A DNA stretch of 64,000 bases from Microbacterium sp. C5A9 (GTDB taxonomy: Bacteria; Actinomycetota; Actinomycetes; Actinomycetales; Microbacteriaceae). The notes under the pieces were generated by a model, which ran no database searches, was not told the origin of the DNA, and saw only the letters and a list, made by a program, of their open reading frames with translations. The stretch lies in NCBI RefSeq assembly GCF_022627955.1, contig NZ_JABXGD010000006.1:62001-126000 (forward strand), given 5' to 3'. A program made the position numbers and the translations under genes. Shown in pieces: positions 32,519 through 41,735 of the stretch (positions are counted from its first letter, which is position 1; every line of letters begins with the position of its first letter).

Positions 32519-34200
32519 GCGACGTGCGGGGTGTCGGCATCGGTCTGGGCGTCGCGCAGGGGGTCGTCGTCCGGATGGCCGAGGCTCTGCCCGCTCCCGA
32601 GAACACGCCCAGCACTCAGGGCGTCGACGCCGAGCGAGCCCGGGTGCGCGAGGCCGTCGCCGCCGTCGCGCAGGAGCTGACCGCCCGCGGCGAGACCGCC
32701 GGCGGATCGGCACAGGAGGTGCTCGAGGCTCAGGCGATGATCGCCGAGGACCCGACCCTCCAGGACGAGGTCGACGCGCGCATCGACGACGGAGCCACCG
32801 CCGAGTGGGCCGTGCACGACGCGTTCGCGGGCTTCCGTGCCACGCTCGAGGCCGTCGGCGGCTACCTCGGCGAGCGCGCCGCAGACCTCGACGACATCGC
32901 CCAGCGCGTGCTCGCTCGTCTGCGCGGCGTGGAGGCTCCCGGCGTGCCCGACCCGGGGCATCCCTTCGTGCTGGTCGCTCGCGACCTCGCCCCCGCCGAC
33001 ACGGCGCTGCTGAACCTCGACCAGGTGCTCGCGCTCGTCACGTTCGACGGCGGCCCCACCTCGCACACGGCGATCCTCGCCCGTGAGAAGGGCATCGTCG
33101 CCATCGTGGGCGCGGCCTCGGCATCCGAACTGGCCACCGGCCGGTCCGTGATCGTCGACGCCGCGGCGGGCATCGTGACCGTGGATCCGTCGGACGACGA
33201 GAAGCAGCGCGCCGAGCAGCGCGCCGCCGCTCGACGCTCGGCGGATTCCGCTCCGTTGACTCCCGGCGCCCTCGCCGACGGCACGCTGATCCCGCTGCTG
33301 GCGAATCTGGGGAAGCCCGCAGACGCGTCCGATGCCGTCGAGCGCGGGGCCGAGGGCGTCGGGCTGTTCCGCACCGAGTTCCTGTTCCTCTCGTCGGCCC
33401 AGGCGCCGACGGTCGAGCAGCAGCGCGAGTCGTACCGGGAGCTGCTGGCGGCCTTCCCCGGTAAGAAGGTCGTCGTGCGGATGCTCGACGCCGGCGCCGA
33501 CAAGCCGCTCGCGTTCCTCAACGACGCGCACGAGGAGAACCCGGCACTGGGGCTCCGCGGCCTCCGCGCCCTCCGCGCCAGCGAGGACATCCTGCGCGAG
33601 CAGCTGACCGCCCTCGCCGAGGCGGATGCCGCCACCGAGGCCGACCTGTGGGTCATGGCGCCGATGGTCGCGACCGTCGAGGAGACCCAGTACTTCACCG
33701 CGCTCGCTCGGGAGTACGGTCTGAAGACGGCGGGTGTGATGGTGGAGATTCCGGCGAGCGCCCTGCTCGCCGACCGGGTGCTCGCGCACGCGGACTTCGC
33801 CTCGATCGGCACCAACGACCTCACGCAGTACACGATGGCCGCAGACCGCATGCTCGGTTCGGTCGCCGGGTTCCAGGACCCGTGGCACCCTGCCGTCCTG
33901 CGCCTCGTGCGCGAGGTCGGTGCGGCCGGCGCTCGGCTCGGCAAACCGGTCGGCATCTGCGGCGAGGCCGCCGCCGACCCGATGCTCGCCGTCGTGCTCG
34001 TCGGTCTCGGCGCGACGAGCCTGTCGATGGCGCCGTCGGCCCTCGCCGACGTGCGGCACATGCTCTCCACCAGAACCCTCGACGAGGCCCGACACCTCGC
34101 CGAACTCGCGCTCGCGGCAGACGACGCCGCCGGCGCCCGCCTCGCCGTGGCCGATGCCACAGCAACCCTCCCCCCTCACCAGAAAGAGACGACATCATGA
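32515..34200 (+). CDS. ptsI: PTS enzyme I (phosphoenolpyruvate-protein phosphotransferase)
   Basis: A 561-residue enzyme I that autophosphorylates from PEP and loads HPr. Active-site His184 in DGGPTSHTAILARE. PEP-binding domain with GVGLFRTEFLFL, VVRMLDAGADKPL, ENPALGLRGLRA, FASIGTNDLTQYTMA and GICGEAAADP (catalytic Cys). It begins SDVRGVGIGLGVAQG, as usual. Overlaps HPr by 4 bases and the mannitol EIICB by 4 bases. Confidence 0.96.
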   Translation: MSDVRGVGIGLGVAQGVVVRMAEALPAPENTPSTQGVDAERARVREAVAAVAQELTARGETAGGSAQEVLEAQAMIAEDPTLQDEVDARIDDGATAEWAVHDAFAGFRATLEAVGGYLGERAADLDDIAQRVLARLRGVEAPGVPDPGHPFVLVARDLAPADTALLNLDQVLALVTFDGGPTSHTAILAREKGIVAIVGAASASELATGRSVIVDAAAGIVTVDPSDDEKQRAEQRAAARRSADSAPLTPGALADGTLIPLLANLGKPADASDAVERGAEGVGLFRTEFLFLSSAQAPTVEQQRESYRELLAAFPGKKVVVRMLDAGADKPLAFLNDAHEENPALGLRGLRALRASEDILREQLTALAEADAATEADLWVMAPMVATVEETQYFTALAREYGLKTAGVMVEIPASALLADRVLAHADFASIGTNDLTQYTMAADRMLGSVAGFQDPWHPAVLRLVREVGAAGARLGKPVGICGEAAADPMLAVVLVGLGATSLSMAPSALADVRHMLSTRTLDEARHLAELALAADDAAGARLAVADATATLPPHQKETTS

Positions 34201-35834
34201 CGACGACGTCACCCGCCGCCACGAAGGCAGGCGGCCTCCGAACAGGAGTGCAGCGCTTCGGCACCTTCCTGTCGGGCATGATCATGCCCAACATCGCCGC
34301 GTTCATCGCGTGGGGATTCATCACCATGCTGTTCATCCCGGCCGGCTTCTTCGGCGAGGACACGCCGTTCAAGGGATGGCACTGGTACCCGGTCGCTGAG
34401 CTGATCGGCGGCGGCGGCGACTCCGCCGTCGTCGGGTGGCAGGGCGCCATGACGGCTGTCGCCGAGGGTGACGGCGGCAACATCTTCGCCTACGTGGGAC
34501 TCGTCGGTCCGATGGTCACCTACCTGCTCCCACTTCTCATCGCCAACACCGCCGGCCGCATGGTCTACGGCGAGCGCGGCGGCGTCGTCGCTACCATCGC
34601 GACGATGGGTGTCATCGTCGGCACGAACATCCCGATGTTCCTCGGTGCGATGATCATGGGCCCACTTGCGGCCTGGATCACCAAGCAGATGGACAAGCTG
34701 TGGGACGGCAAGATCCGCCCCGGCTTCGAGATGCTCGTGAACAACTTCTCCGCCGGCATCCTCGGCATGCTCCTCGCCATCTTCGGCTTCTTCGCCTTCG
34801 GTCCGGTCATGCTGGGCATCAGCGCGGTCCTCGGCGGTGCCGTCGACTGGCTGGTTGCGCTGAACCTGCTGCCGATCGTGTCGATCATCGTGGAGCCGGC
34901 GAAGGTGCTCTTCCTCAACAACGCCATCAACCACGGCGTGTTCACCCCGCTCGGCATCGAGCAGGCCACGGAGACCGGCAAGTCGATCCTGTTCCTCATC
35001 GAGGCCAACCCCGGCCCGGGTCTCGGTCTCCTCCTCGCATTCACATTCTTCGGTGTCGGAGCGGCGAAGGCTTCCGCCCCGGGCGCGGCCATCATCCAGT
35101 TCTTCGGCGGCATCCACGAGATCTACTTCCCGTACGCCCTGAGCAAGCCGACCACCATCCTCGCGCTGATCGCGGGTGGCGCGGCCGGCGTCACGACGAA
35201 CATGGTCCTCGGGGGCGGGCTCGCCTTCCCGGCAGCACCCGGCAGCATCATCGCCGTCACGGCCGCAGCCATCGGCCCGGGCGTCGGCAACCTCCTGGTC
35301 GTGTACCTCTCGGTGGTCATCGCCGCCGTCGTGACCTTCCTCATCACCGGCGTCATCCTGCGCGCATCGCGCAAGCGCGACCTCGAGGCCGAGGGCGACA
35401 GCTTCGGCGACGCGATCGCGCAGACCGAGGCCAACAAGGGCAAGTCGTCCGCGGCGATGGATGCGCTCCGCGCCTCCTCGGGTGCGGGTGCTGCCGGTGC
35501 GGCCGCCGGTGCCGGCGCTGGCGTGGCCACCGATCGTCGCATCGCGAACATCGTGTTCGCCTGTGACGCCGGCATGGGCTCGTCGGCGATGGGCGCGAGC
35601 GTGCTGCGCAACAAGTTCAAGAAGGCCGAGATCGACGGGGTCACGGTCACCAACCAGGCGATCGCGAACCTCGACGGCAGCGCCGACCTCGTGATCACGC
35701 AGCAGCAGCTCACCGATCGCGCGAAGGCGCAGTCGCCGAACTCGATCCACGTGTCGGTCGACAACTTCATGAACTCTCCGAGGTATGAAGAGGTCGTCGA
35801 GATGGTGCGCGAGCAGCGCGACTCCGACGCGTGA
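34197..35834 (+). CDS. mtlA: PTS mannitol transporter EIICB
   Basis: A 545-residue mannitol permease. The EIIC part (residues ~15-390) has about eight to ten membrane segments and the family landmarks SGMIMPNIAAFIAWG, PLLIANTAGRMVYGERGG, NNFSAGILGM, and GGIHEIYFPY (sugar binding). A linker rich in Ala/Gly follows at ~430-455, then the EIIB domain with phosphorylated Cys in IVFACDAGMGSSAMGASVL. It takes up mannitol and releases mannitol-1-phosphate. The EIIA domain is separate (mtlF). ATG overlaps the ptsI stop by 4 bases. Confidence 0.95.
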   Translation: MTTTSPAATKAGGLRTGVQRFGTFLSGMIMPNIAAFIAWGFITMLFIPAGFFGEDTPFKGWHWYPVAELIGGGGDSAVVGWQGAMTAVAEGDGGNIFAYVGLVGPMVTYLLPLLIANTAGRMVYGERGGVVATIATMGVIVGTNIPMFLGAMIMGPLAAWITKQMDKLWDGKIRPGFEMLVNNFSAGILGMLLAIFGFFAFGPVMLGISAVLGGAVDWLVALNLLPIVSIIVEPAKVLFLNNAINHGVFTPLGIEQATETGKSILFLIEANPGPGLGLLLAFTFFGVGAAKASAPGAAIIQFFGGIHEIYFPYALSKPTTILALIAGGAAGVTTNMVLGGGLAFPAAPGSIIAVTAAAIGPGVGNLLVVYLSVVIAAVVTFLITGVILRASRKRDLEAEGDSFGDAIAQTEANKGKSSAAMDALRASSGAGAAGAAAGAGAGVATDRRIANIVFACDAGMGSSAMGASVLRNKFKKAEIDGVTVTNQAIANLDGSADLVITQQQLTDRAKAQSPNSIHVSVDNFMNSPRYEEVVEMVREQRDSDA

Positions 35835-35859
35835 CGGCGTGACCGCCGCGTGACAGACC

Positions 35860-35891
35860 GGAGGGGCGGGTGCCTCGGCATCCGCCCCTCC
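35860..35891 (+). terminator. Hairpin between mtlA and mtlF (attenuator or RNA-processing stem)
   Basis: A 10-base G/C stem (GGAGGGGCGG 35860-35869 with CCGCCCCTCC 35882-35891) continues through a wobble pair into GCC/GGC, with a short TC tip. It lies inside the operon and has no T run. It more likely lowers transcription of downstream genes or stabilises the upstream message than ends all transcription. Confidence 0.6.
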
Positions 35892-35920
35892 CTCCACAGA
35901 CTCAGACAGAAGGAATCACC

Positions 35921-36352
35921 ATGAGCGTTCTCACCCTCGACCAGGTCCGCATCCACGCAGGCTCCAGCACGCAGGAGGCGGCGCTGCAGGAGGCGACAGA
36001 CATCCTCGTGGCGGCAGGGGCTGTCACGCCCGCCTACGTCGACGCGATGCGTCAGCGCGAGGCCACCGTCTCGACCTACATGGGCAACGGTCTGGCGATT
36101 CCGCACGGCACCAACGACACGAAGGATGCGATCCTCGGATCCGCCCTCTCGGTCGTCCGCTACGACGGCGGCGTGGACTGGGCAGGTGAGCCCGCGACGT
36201 TCGTGGTGGGCATCGCCGGCCGCGGCGACGAGCACCTCGAGATCCTCTCCCAGATCGCGATCCTCTTCTCCGATGAGGACGACGTCGCGAAGCTCAACGC
36301 CGCGCAGACCCCCGACGAGCTGTACGCGCTGCTCTCGGCGGTGAACGACTGA
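35921..36352 (+). CDS. mtlF: PTS mannitol EIIA component
   Basis: A 143-residue EIIA of the mannitol/fructose class, phosphorylated on the His in GLAIPHGTNDTKDAI (around residue 66) by HPr and passing it to the EIIB domain of MtlA. AGAAGGA lies ahead of the ATG at 35921; the longer open frame upstream has no such signal and contains the hairpin. The stop overlaps the mtlD start by one base (TGATG). Confidence 0.94.
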   Translation: MSVLTLDQVRIHAGSSTQEAALQEATDILVAAGAVTPAYVDAMRQREATVSTYMGNGLAIPHGTNDTKDAILGSALSVVRYDGGVDWAGEPATFVVGIAGRGDEHLEILSQIAILFSDEDDVAKLNAAQTPDELYALLSAVND

Positions 36353-37509
36353 TGAAGGCCGTCCATTTCGGCGCGGGCAACATCGGCCGCGGCTTCGTCG
36401 GACTGCTGCTGCACGAGGGCGGATACGAGGTCGTCTTCTCCGACGTGGCCACCGCGCTGGTCGATGCGATCAACGCGGTCGACTCGTACACGGTGCACGA
36501 GGCCGGCCCCGGCGGCAGCGACCATGTCGTGACCGGGTTCCGTGCCGTGAACAGCGGGACGGATCCGGATGCCGTGGCCGACGAGGTCGCGACAGCCGAT
36601 GTCGCGACGACGGCCGTCGGCCCGACGGTGCTGCGTTTCGTGGCGCCGACGATCGTCGAGGGTCTCCGGCGCCGCTCTCCCGATGCCGCGCCGCTGCAGG
36701 TCATGGCCTGCGAGAACGCGATCGGGGCGACCGACACCCTCCGCGCCGAGATCGAGAAGGCAGCCGGCGTCGATGCTCCGGCGCTGCTCTCGCGTGCGGT
36801 GTTCGCCAACACGGCGGTGGACCGCATCGTCCCCGGCCAGCCCGCGGACGGTGGCGTCGACGTCACGGTGGAGCCGTACTTCGAGTGGGCCATCGAATCC
36901 GGCGCGTTCGGAGGGGCTCTGCCGAGCATCCCGGGCGCGCACTTCGTCGAGAACCTCGCTCCCTACATCGAGCGCAAGCTCTTCACCGTGAACACCGGTC
37001 ACGCGGCCACCGCGTACTTCGGCGCGCGCGCGGGCATCGAGCGCATCTCCGACGCGCTGGCCGATCCCGACATCGCCGCACGCGTGTCGGCGGCGCTGGA
37101 GGAGACCTCGGCGGTGCTCGCCGCCGAGCACGGTCTCGACCCCGTCGAGCTCGCCGACTACCGGGCGACGATCCTCGAGCGGTTCCGCAACCCCGCGCTC
37201 GTCGACACCGTGCAGCGCGTCGGACGCCAGCCCCTGCGCAAGATCTCCCGGCACGAGAGGTTCATCGGCCCGGCGGCGATGGCCGCCGAGCGAGGCCTGC
37301 CGACGACGGCCCTCGTGGGCGCCGTCGCCGCGGCGCTCGAGTTCGACGAGCCCGATGACGAGCAGTCCGTCGAGCTGCAGCAGCGGCTGCGCACGGAGGA
37401 CGCGCTGACGTTCGCGACGCTCGCGACGGGGCTCGATCCCGAGCATCCGCTGTTCCCGGCCATCCGCGACGCGGTCAGGTCCCGGCAGACCGCCCTCGCG
37501 GCGTTCTGA
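36352..37509 (+). CDS. mtlD: Mannitol-1-phosphate 5-dehydrogenase
   Basis: A 385-residue NAD-dependent enzyme oxidising mannitol-1-phosphate to fructose-6-phosphate. Nucleotide-binding HFGAGNIGRGFVGLLL at the N-terminus, CENAIGATD, and the active-site region ERKLFTVNTGHAATAYFG with the conserved His of long-chain mannitol dehydrogenases. Last gene of the mannitol operon; a strong terminator follows 32 bases later. Length is normal. Confidence 0.95.
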   Translation: MKAVHFGAGNIGRGFVGLLLHEGGYEVVFSDVATALVDAINAVDSYTVHEAGPGGSDHVVTGFRAVNSGTDPDAVADEVATADVATTAVGPTVLRFVAPTIVEGLRRRSPDAAPLQVMACENAIGATDTLRAEIEKAAGVDAPALLSRAVFANTAVDRIVPGQPADGGVDVTVEPYFEWAIESGAFGGALPSIPGAHFVENLAPYIERKLFTVNTGHAATAYFGARAGIERISDALADPDIAARVSAALEETSAVLAAEHGLDPVELADYRATILERFRNPALVDTVQRVGRQPLRKISRHERFIGPAAMAAERGLPTTALVGAVAAALEFDEPDDEQSVELQQRLRTEDALTFATLATGLDPEHPLFPAIRDAVRSRQTALAAF

Positions 37510-37541
37510 CCCGGGCCCGGGGGCCGGAACCCTCCGACGCA

Positions 37542-37574
37542 ACGCCCCCTGCCGATACGATCGGCAGGGGGCGT
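37542..37574 (+). terminator. Terminator of the mannitol operon
   Basis: A 15-base stem, ACGCCCCCTGCCGAT (37542-37556) with ATCGGCAGGGGGCGT (37560-37574), closes a 3-base loop. Strong hairpin without a T run. Confidence 0.9.
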
Positions 37575-37605
37575 CCTCGTGGGTCCGACGATGTGCAGGA
37601 GCGGC

Positions 37606-38928
37606 ATGGACAGGTATGCGGTCATCGGTGCCGGGCCCTCGGGCCTCGCTGCGGCACGCGCGCTCACGAGGCGCGGCATCGCGGTCGACGGCTACGAGGC
37701 GTCGCACGGAGTGGGCGGGCTGTGGGACATCACGAACCCGCGCAGCACCATGTACGAGTCGGCGCACCTGATCTCGTCGCGCACCACGACCGAGTTCGCC
37801 GAGTTCCCGATGCGCTCGTCGGTCGACTACCCGGGCCACCGGGTGCTGCTCGACTACTTCCGCGACTACGCCGACACGTTCGGGCTGACCGACCTCTTCC
37901 GCTTCGACACGCGGGTGACACGCCTCGAGCCCTGCGACGGCGGCTGGGACCTCGCCAGCACCGGCCCGGAGGGTCGGCAGACCCGCCGATACGCGGGCGT
38001 CGTGCTCGCCAACGGCACCCTGGCCGAGCCTCGGATGCCGTCATTCGTCGGCAAGTTCTCGGGCGAGCTTCTCCACACGAGCGCGTACACCTCCCCCGCC
38101 CAGCTCGACGGGCGCCGGGTGCTGATCATCGGTGCGGGCAACTCCGGATGCGACATCGCGGTCGATGCGGTGCATCGTGCCGCCTCCGTCGACATGAGCG
38201 TGCGCCGCGGCTATCACTTCGTGCCGAGGTATCTGTTCGGCCGACCGAGCGACACTCTCAATCAGGGACGCCCGCTGCCTGCGCGCATCAAGCAGGCGGT
38301 CGACAGCCGGGTGCTCCGCGCCTTCACCGGGGATCCTGTGCGTTTCGGGTTCCCCCCGCCCGACCACCGCCTCTACGAGTCGCACCCGATCGTGAACACG
38401 CTGATCCTGCATCACCTCGGTCAGGGCGACCTGCGCATCCGCCCCGATGTCGATCGGTTCGACGGGCAGACCGTGCGATTCCGCGACGGCACGGCCGACG
38501 ACTACGACACGGTGCTGCTCGCCACCGGATACACACTCGACTACCCGTTCGTCGACCGCGAGCATCTGCACTGGCAGGGTGCGGCTCCCCGGCTGTTCCT
38601 CCACATCTTCCCCGCGTCGTTCAACGGCCTGTTCGTGATGGGCATGATCGAGGCATCCGGGATCGGATGGCAGGGACGCTACGAGCAGGCGGAGTTGCTC
38701 GCGGCCTATCTCGAGGCCGTGGCGATCGATCCCGCGCGGGCAGAGAGGTTCCGCTCCCGCGTGACGGGAGCGCCGTGGCCGGACCTGACCGGCGGCTACC
38801 GCTACCTGGCGCTCGACCGCATGGCTCACTACGTCAACAAGGACGCCTACCGCCGTGCCCTCCGGGACGAGCAGCGCGACCTCGCCGCGCCCGCGCATGC
38901 GGACGCGCCCAGACACACGATCGGCTGA
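37606..38928 (+). CDS. Flavin-containing monooxygenase-like protein
   Basis: A 440-residue class B flavoprotein. FAD motif YAVIGAGPSGLAAARAL at the N-terminus, the monooxygenase fingerprint FSGELLHTSAY (F.G...H...Y) near residue 155, then NADPH motif VLIIGAGNSGCDIAVD, and a late LLATGYTLDYPF. Such enzymes oxygenate small nucleophilic or ketone substrates using NADPH and O2; the substrate is unknown. The ATG at 37606 was chosen for AGGAG five bases upstream rather than a GTG nine codons earlier. It stands alone after the mannitol terminator; the next gene has its own -10 box. Confidence 0.85.
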   Translation: MDRYAVIGAGPSGLAAARALTRRGIAVDGYEASHGVGGLWDITNPRSTMYESAHLISSRTTTEFAEFPMRSSVDYPGHRVLLDYFRDYADTFGLTDLFRFDTRVTRLEPCDGGWDLASTGPEGRQTRRYAGVVLANGTLAEPRMPSFVGKFSGELLHTSAYTSPAQLDGRRVLIIGAGNSGCDIAVDAVHRAASVDMSVRRGYHFVPRYLFGRPSDTLNQGRPLPARIKQAVDSRVLRAFTGDPVRFGFPPPDHRLYESHPIVNTLILHHLGQGDLRIRPDVDRFDGQTVRFRDGTADDYDTVLLATGYTLDYPFVDREHLHWQGAAPRLFLHIFPASFNGLFVMGMIEASGIGWQGRYEQAELLAAYLEAVAIDPARAERFRSRVTGAPWPDLTGGYRYLALDRMAHYVNKDAYRRALRDEQRDLAAPAHADAPRHTIG

Positions 38929-38963
38929 GAGCCGCTCACACCCTCGCGTCGTACCCTGGACCC

Positions 38964-39713
38964 GTGCAGAAGAAGCGTGGCCGCAGAGTCCTCAAGTTCA
39001 TCGTCTGGGGCCTCGTGGCCGTCCTGGTGCTCGGAATCGGCGGCATCGTCGCCTGGAGCCAGATCGGCGTCATGCAGGCCGAGCCGGGGCCCCTGGCCGA
39101 CGTGAAGTCGAACAGCGCGATCCAGGTCGAGGACGCCGATCAGGGCATCGTCCTGTCCCCCGCCGACGGCGAATCCGACCAGGGTCTCGTCTTCGTGCCC
39201 GGAGCCAAGGTCGACCCCTGGGCCTACGCCCCCATCCTCCAGAGTCTCGCCGAGGAGGGCGTGACCGTGGTGATCACACGCCCCTGGCTCAATCTCGCGT
39301 TCTTCGATCTGCGCGGTCTCGACGCGTTCACGTCCGCCGCCCCGGAGATCGACGACTGGGGCGTCGGCGGGCATTCGCTCGGCGGGGTGCGCGCCTGCCA
39401 GCTCGCCGCAGACGCCGACGCCCTCGTGCTGTTCGGTTCCTACTGCTCGAACGACGTGTCGGACTCCGGTCTCTCGGTGCTGAGCATCTCGGGCAGCGAG
39501 GACGGACTCTCGACGCCCGCCAAGATCGAGGCCGCGCGCGACATGCTGCCGGCCGACGCCGAGATGGTCGAGATCGACGGCGCCTCGCACGCGTCCTTCG
39601 GCGATTACGGTCCGCAGGCGGGCGACGGCAGCCCGACGATCTCCGACGAGCAGATGCACGCCGAGGTTGCTGAGCTGCTCGCCTCGTTCTTCGCGGAGCT
39701 GCCGAGCAGCTGA
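38964..39713 (+). CDS. Membrane-anchored alpha/beta hydrolase
   Basis: A 249-residue protein with a basic start (QKKRGRRVLKF), one membrane segment at ~11-30, and an extracytoplasmic alpha/beta hydrolase domain. Nucleophile Ser in GVGGHSLGGVRA, likely acid in SGSEDGLSTP and His in GASHASFGDYG. It resembles the small actinobacterial carboxymethylenebutenolidase-like hydrolases of unknown substrate. The GTG at 38964 follows TACCCT by six bases, a probable leaderless start; an open frame continuing upstream overlaps the monooxygenase gene and is rejected. Confidence 0.85.
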   Translation: MQKKRGRRVLKFIVWGLVAVLVLGIGGIVAWSQIGVMQAEPGPLADVKSNSAIQVEDADQGIVLSPADGESDQGLVFVPGAKVDPWAYAPILQSLAEEGVTVVITRPWLNLAFFDLRGLDAFTSAAPEIDDWGVGGHSLGGVRACQLAADADALVLFGSYCSNDVSDSGLSVLSISGSEDGLSTPAKIEAARDMLPADAEMVEIDGASHASFGDYGPQAGDGSPTISDEQMHAEVAELLASFFAELPSS

Positions 39714-39721
39714 TCCGACCG

Positions 39722-40600
39722 TCAGCCCGCCGCGGGGTCGAGCACCGGGTCGAGCACCGGATGCAGGTGCCGGGTGCCGAGGACGGATGAGGCCGCGCGG
39801 GCACCCGCCCGGAGCGCGGTGTCGAGGTCGGCCCCGGTGAGCCGGGCGTCCAGCACGCCCGCGAAGAACGCGTCCCCCGCCCCGTTCGTGTCCACGACCT
39901 CCACGGGCGCTGCCGCCACCCGATGCTCGACATGGTCACTGTCCACGGCCACGGCCCCGTCGGCACCCAGGGTGCACACCGCGAGCGCTGCCCCCGACGC
40001 GATGCGCGAGTGCAGGAAGTCGACGGGATCCGGCAGCCGATCGGCATTGCAGAACACCGCATCCGCCGCGTCGAGGAACGGGCGATGGAAGTCGGCCGTG
40101 CCGTCGTAGTCGTGCACGTCGACCCAGATCGGCCGGCCCGTGGCCTGCGCGTGAGGGAGCAGCCGCAGCGGTTCGGGGGCGAGATCGAGCACGAGGGCGT
40201 CGGCGCGGGTCATCGCCGCGATCAGCGCGGCATCGTCCTGGCCTTCGGTGGCCTCCGGCGAGGACAGGTAGAGCGAGACCCGAGCGCCTGCGCGCGTCAT
40301 CAGGTTGAGGTGGCGCTCGGTGACGGCGCTCTCTCCCCAGAGCACGTCGACGCCCGCCAGGGCGAGTGCATCCCGAATCTTCATCCCCGGCTCATCGCTC
40401 GCGCTCAGCGCATGCAGCAGTGTCGAGCGCCCGAGTGCGGTGAGGGTCAGGGCCTTGCCCGCGCTCGTTCCGCCGACCGTCTCCCAGCTGCCCTCGGCGA
40501 ACTGCATGTGCGGCACGGGCTCGGGCAGTCGGTCGAGCACGACGATCGTGTTCCACGACGCGGGACCTGCGAGAAAGACGGATGCGGTCATGGGCACCAT
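39722..40600 (-). CDS. PfkB family carbohydrate kinase
   Basis: A 292-residue sugar or nucleoside kinase. It has GGTSAGKALTLTALG near residue 44 (substrate-binding glycine motif) and the PfkB signature VVDTNGAGDAFFAGVLDA near 235-252 with the catalytic Asp. The fold also covers ribokinase and fructokinase, so the substrate cannot be fixed. GGGGGAAAG precedes the ATG at 40600; a second ATG is three codons downstream. It is 29 bases from the deacetylase stop and could share its transcript. Confidence 0.85.
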   Translation of the reverse strand: MVPMTASVFLAGPASWNTIVVLDRLPEPVPHMQFAEGSWETVGGTSAGKALTLTALGRSTLLHALSASDEPGMKIRDALALAGVDVLWGESAVTERHLNLMTRAGARVSLYLSSPEATEGQDDAALIAAMTRADALVLDLAPEPLRLLPHAQATGRPIWVDVHDYDGTADFHRPFLDAADAVFCNADRLPDPVDFLHSRIASGAALAVCTLGADGAVAVDSDHVEHRVAAAPVEVVDTNGAGDAFFAGVLDARLTGADLDTALRAGARAASSVLGTRHLHPVLDPVLDPAAG

Positions 40601-40629
40601 CTTTCCCCCTGTCCGCGCTGCGGGGGCAT

Positions 40630-41733
40630 TCAGCCGATGCGCTTGACCAGCGCGTCCAGCCCCATGCCGTAGTCGATGCGGACGACCGGCAGCGCGAGCT
40701 TGTCGGCGCCGATCGAGACCGTGCCCGGCTCGATCGTGCGCGCCATCTCGAATCCGGCCTGCGCGACGCCCTGCTTCGCGGTCTCGTTGTAGTCACCGTA
40801 CGGGTAGGCGATGACCTCGCGCACTCCGAGGATGTCTGCCGACGTGTTCAGATCGGCGGCGATCTCGTCGGCGGTCCAGTTCACCATCCGCCCCTTGCCG
40901 TTCTCCCCCGCCTGATGCATGTCGTGCGTGTGCGAACGGCGCAGCACGTACTCCGACGGGGCGGGATCCTGACGAGCCGAGGTGATCATGAACGATGTCG
41001 ACAGCAGCCCCAGGCGATCGATGACGGGCACGGCGAGGTCGAACCACGTCTGATCGGCATCGTCGTCGGTGATGATCACGGAGTGCGCGGGCAGGAACAG
41101 GCGGCCGTCGATGAACGCGCTCAGCTCGTCCCACGTGGGCAGGTAGAAGCCGGTGGTCGCGATGTGCTCCATCTGCGCCTCGAAGTCGCCGATGTACGCG
41201 TAGTTGCCCCGCAGCCAGCCCGACTCCCCCTCGGGGTTCGACGTGAACTGGTGGTACATGAGGATCGGGATCTCGGCGTTCTCCGCGACGTTCTCCTCGG
41301 GCGTCTTCCACGCCGCGAACAGCTCGATCTGCTGATCGACGCAGACCACCGGATCGGCGCCGTTGACACGATTCTCGACCGTGAACGCGGCGGCGTCGGC
41401 CTCCGATGAGTACCAGCCCGCGAACACCCGCCCGTCCTGCGCCGGGATGGGAAGCCCCGCGTACAGGGCGTCCTGGCGCTGCAGCATCGGCTCCTCGGGT
41501 GCGCCCTCGCCGACGAACGTCACCGCACACGCGAGCGGATCGTCGGCATCCGCGATCAGCTGCTGCACCGGCGTCAGCGGCCGCTCGACGACGCCCGATT
41601 GCGCCTTCGGCGTCGGAGCCGGCGTCGGACGGTTCAGCCACACCACGGCGGCTGCCGCTCCCCCGGCGACCACGACGGCCGTGATGATCGCGATCGCGAG
41701 GCCGGTACGACGTCGCTTCCCCCCGGATGCCAT
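40630..41733 (-). CDS. Polysaccharide deacetylase (NodB domain) membrane-anchored protein
   Basis: A 367-residue protein. One N-terminal membrane anchor (residues ~11-32), a Pro/Thr linker, ~110 residues of unknown function, then a NodB deacetylase domain. Features: ILMYHQF, the metal/catalytic motif VIITDDDADQTW (in place of TFDDG; the two Asp are kept but Gly is Ala), HTHDMH as motif 2, and YPYGDYN as motif 3. It probably removes acetyl groups from cell-wall glycans. It starts two bases after the adenosine deaminase stop, which is surprising for a wall enzyme. Confidence 0.83.
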   Translation of the reverse strand: MASGGKRRRTGLAIAIITAVVVAGGAAAAVVWLNRPTPAPTPKAQSGVVERPLTPVQQLIADADDPLACAVTFVGEGAPEEPMLQRQDALYAGLPIPAQDGRVFAGWYSSEADAAAFTVENRVNGADPVVCVDQQIELFAAWKTPEENVAENAEIPILMYHQFTSNPEGESGWLRGNYAYIGDFEAQMEHIATTGFYLPTWDELSAFIDGRLFLPAHSVIITDDDADQTWFDLAVPVIDRLGLLSTSFMITSARQDPAPSEYVLRRSHTHDMHQAGENGKGRMVNWTADEIAADLNTSADILGVREVIAYPYGDYNETAKQGVAQAGFEMARTIEPGTVSIGADKLALPVVRIDYGMGLDALVKRIG

Positions 41734-41735
41734 CG

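Noticed and set aside
37579-37605. Nine-codon N-terminal extension of the flavin monooxygenase
   Set aside because: The GTG lies within the tail of the mannitol terminator region and lacks a binding site, while the ATG at 37606 has AGGAG upstream.
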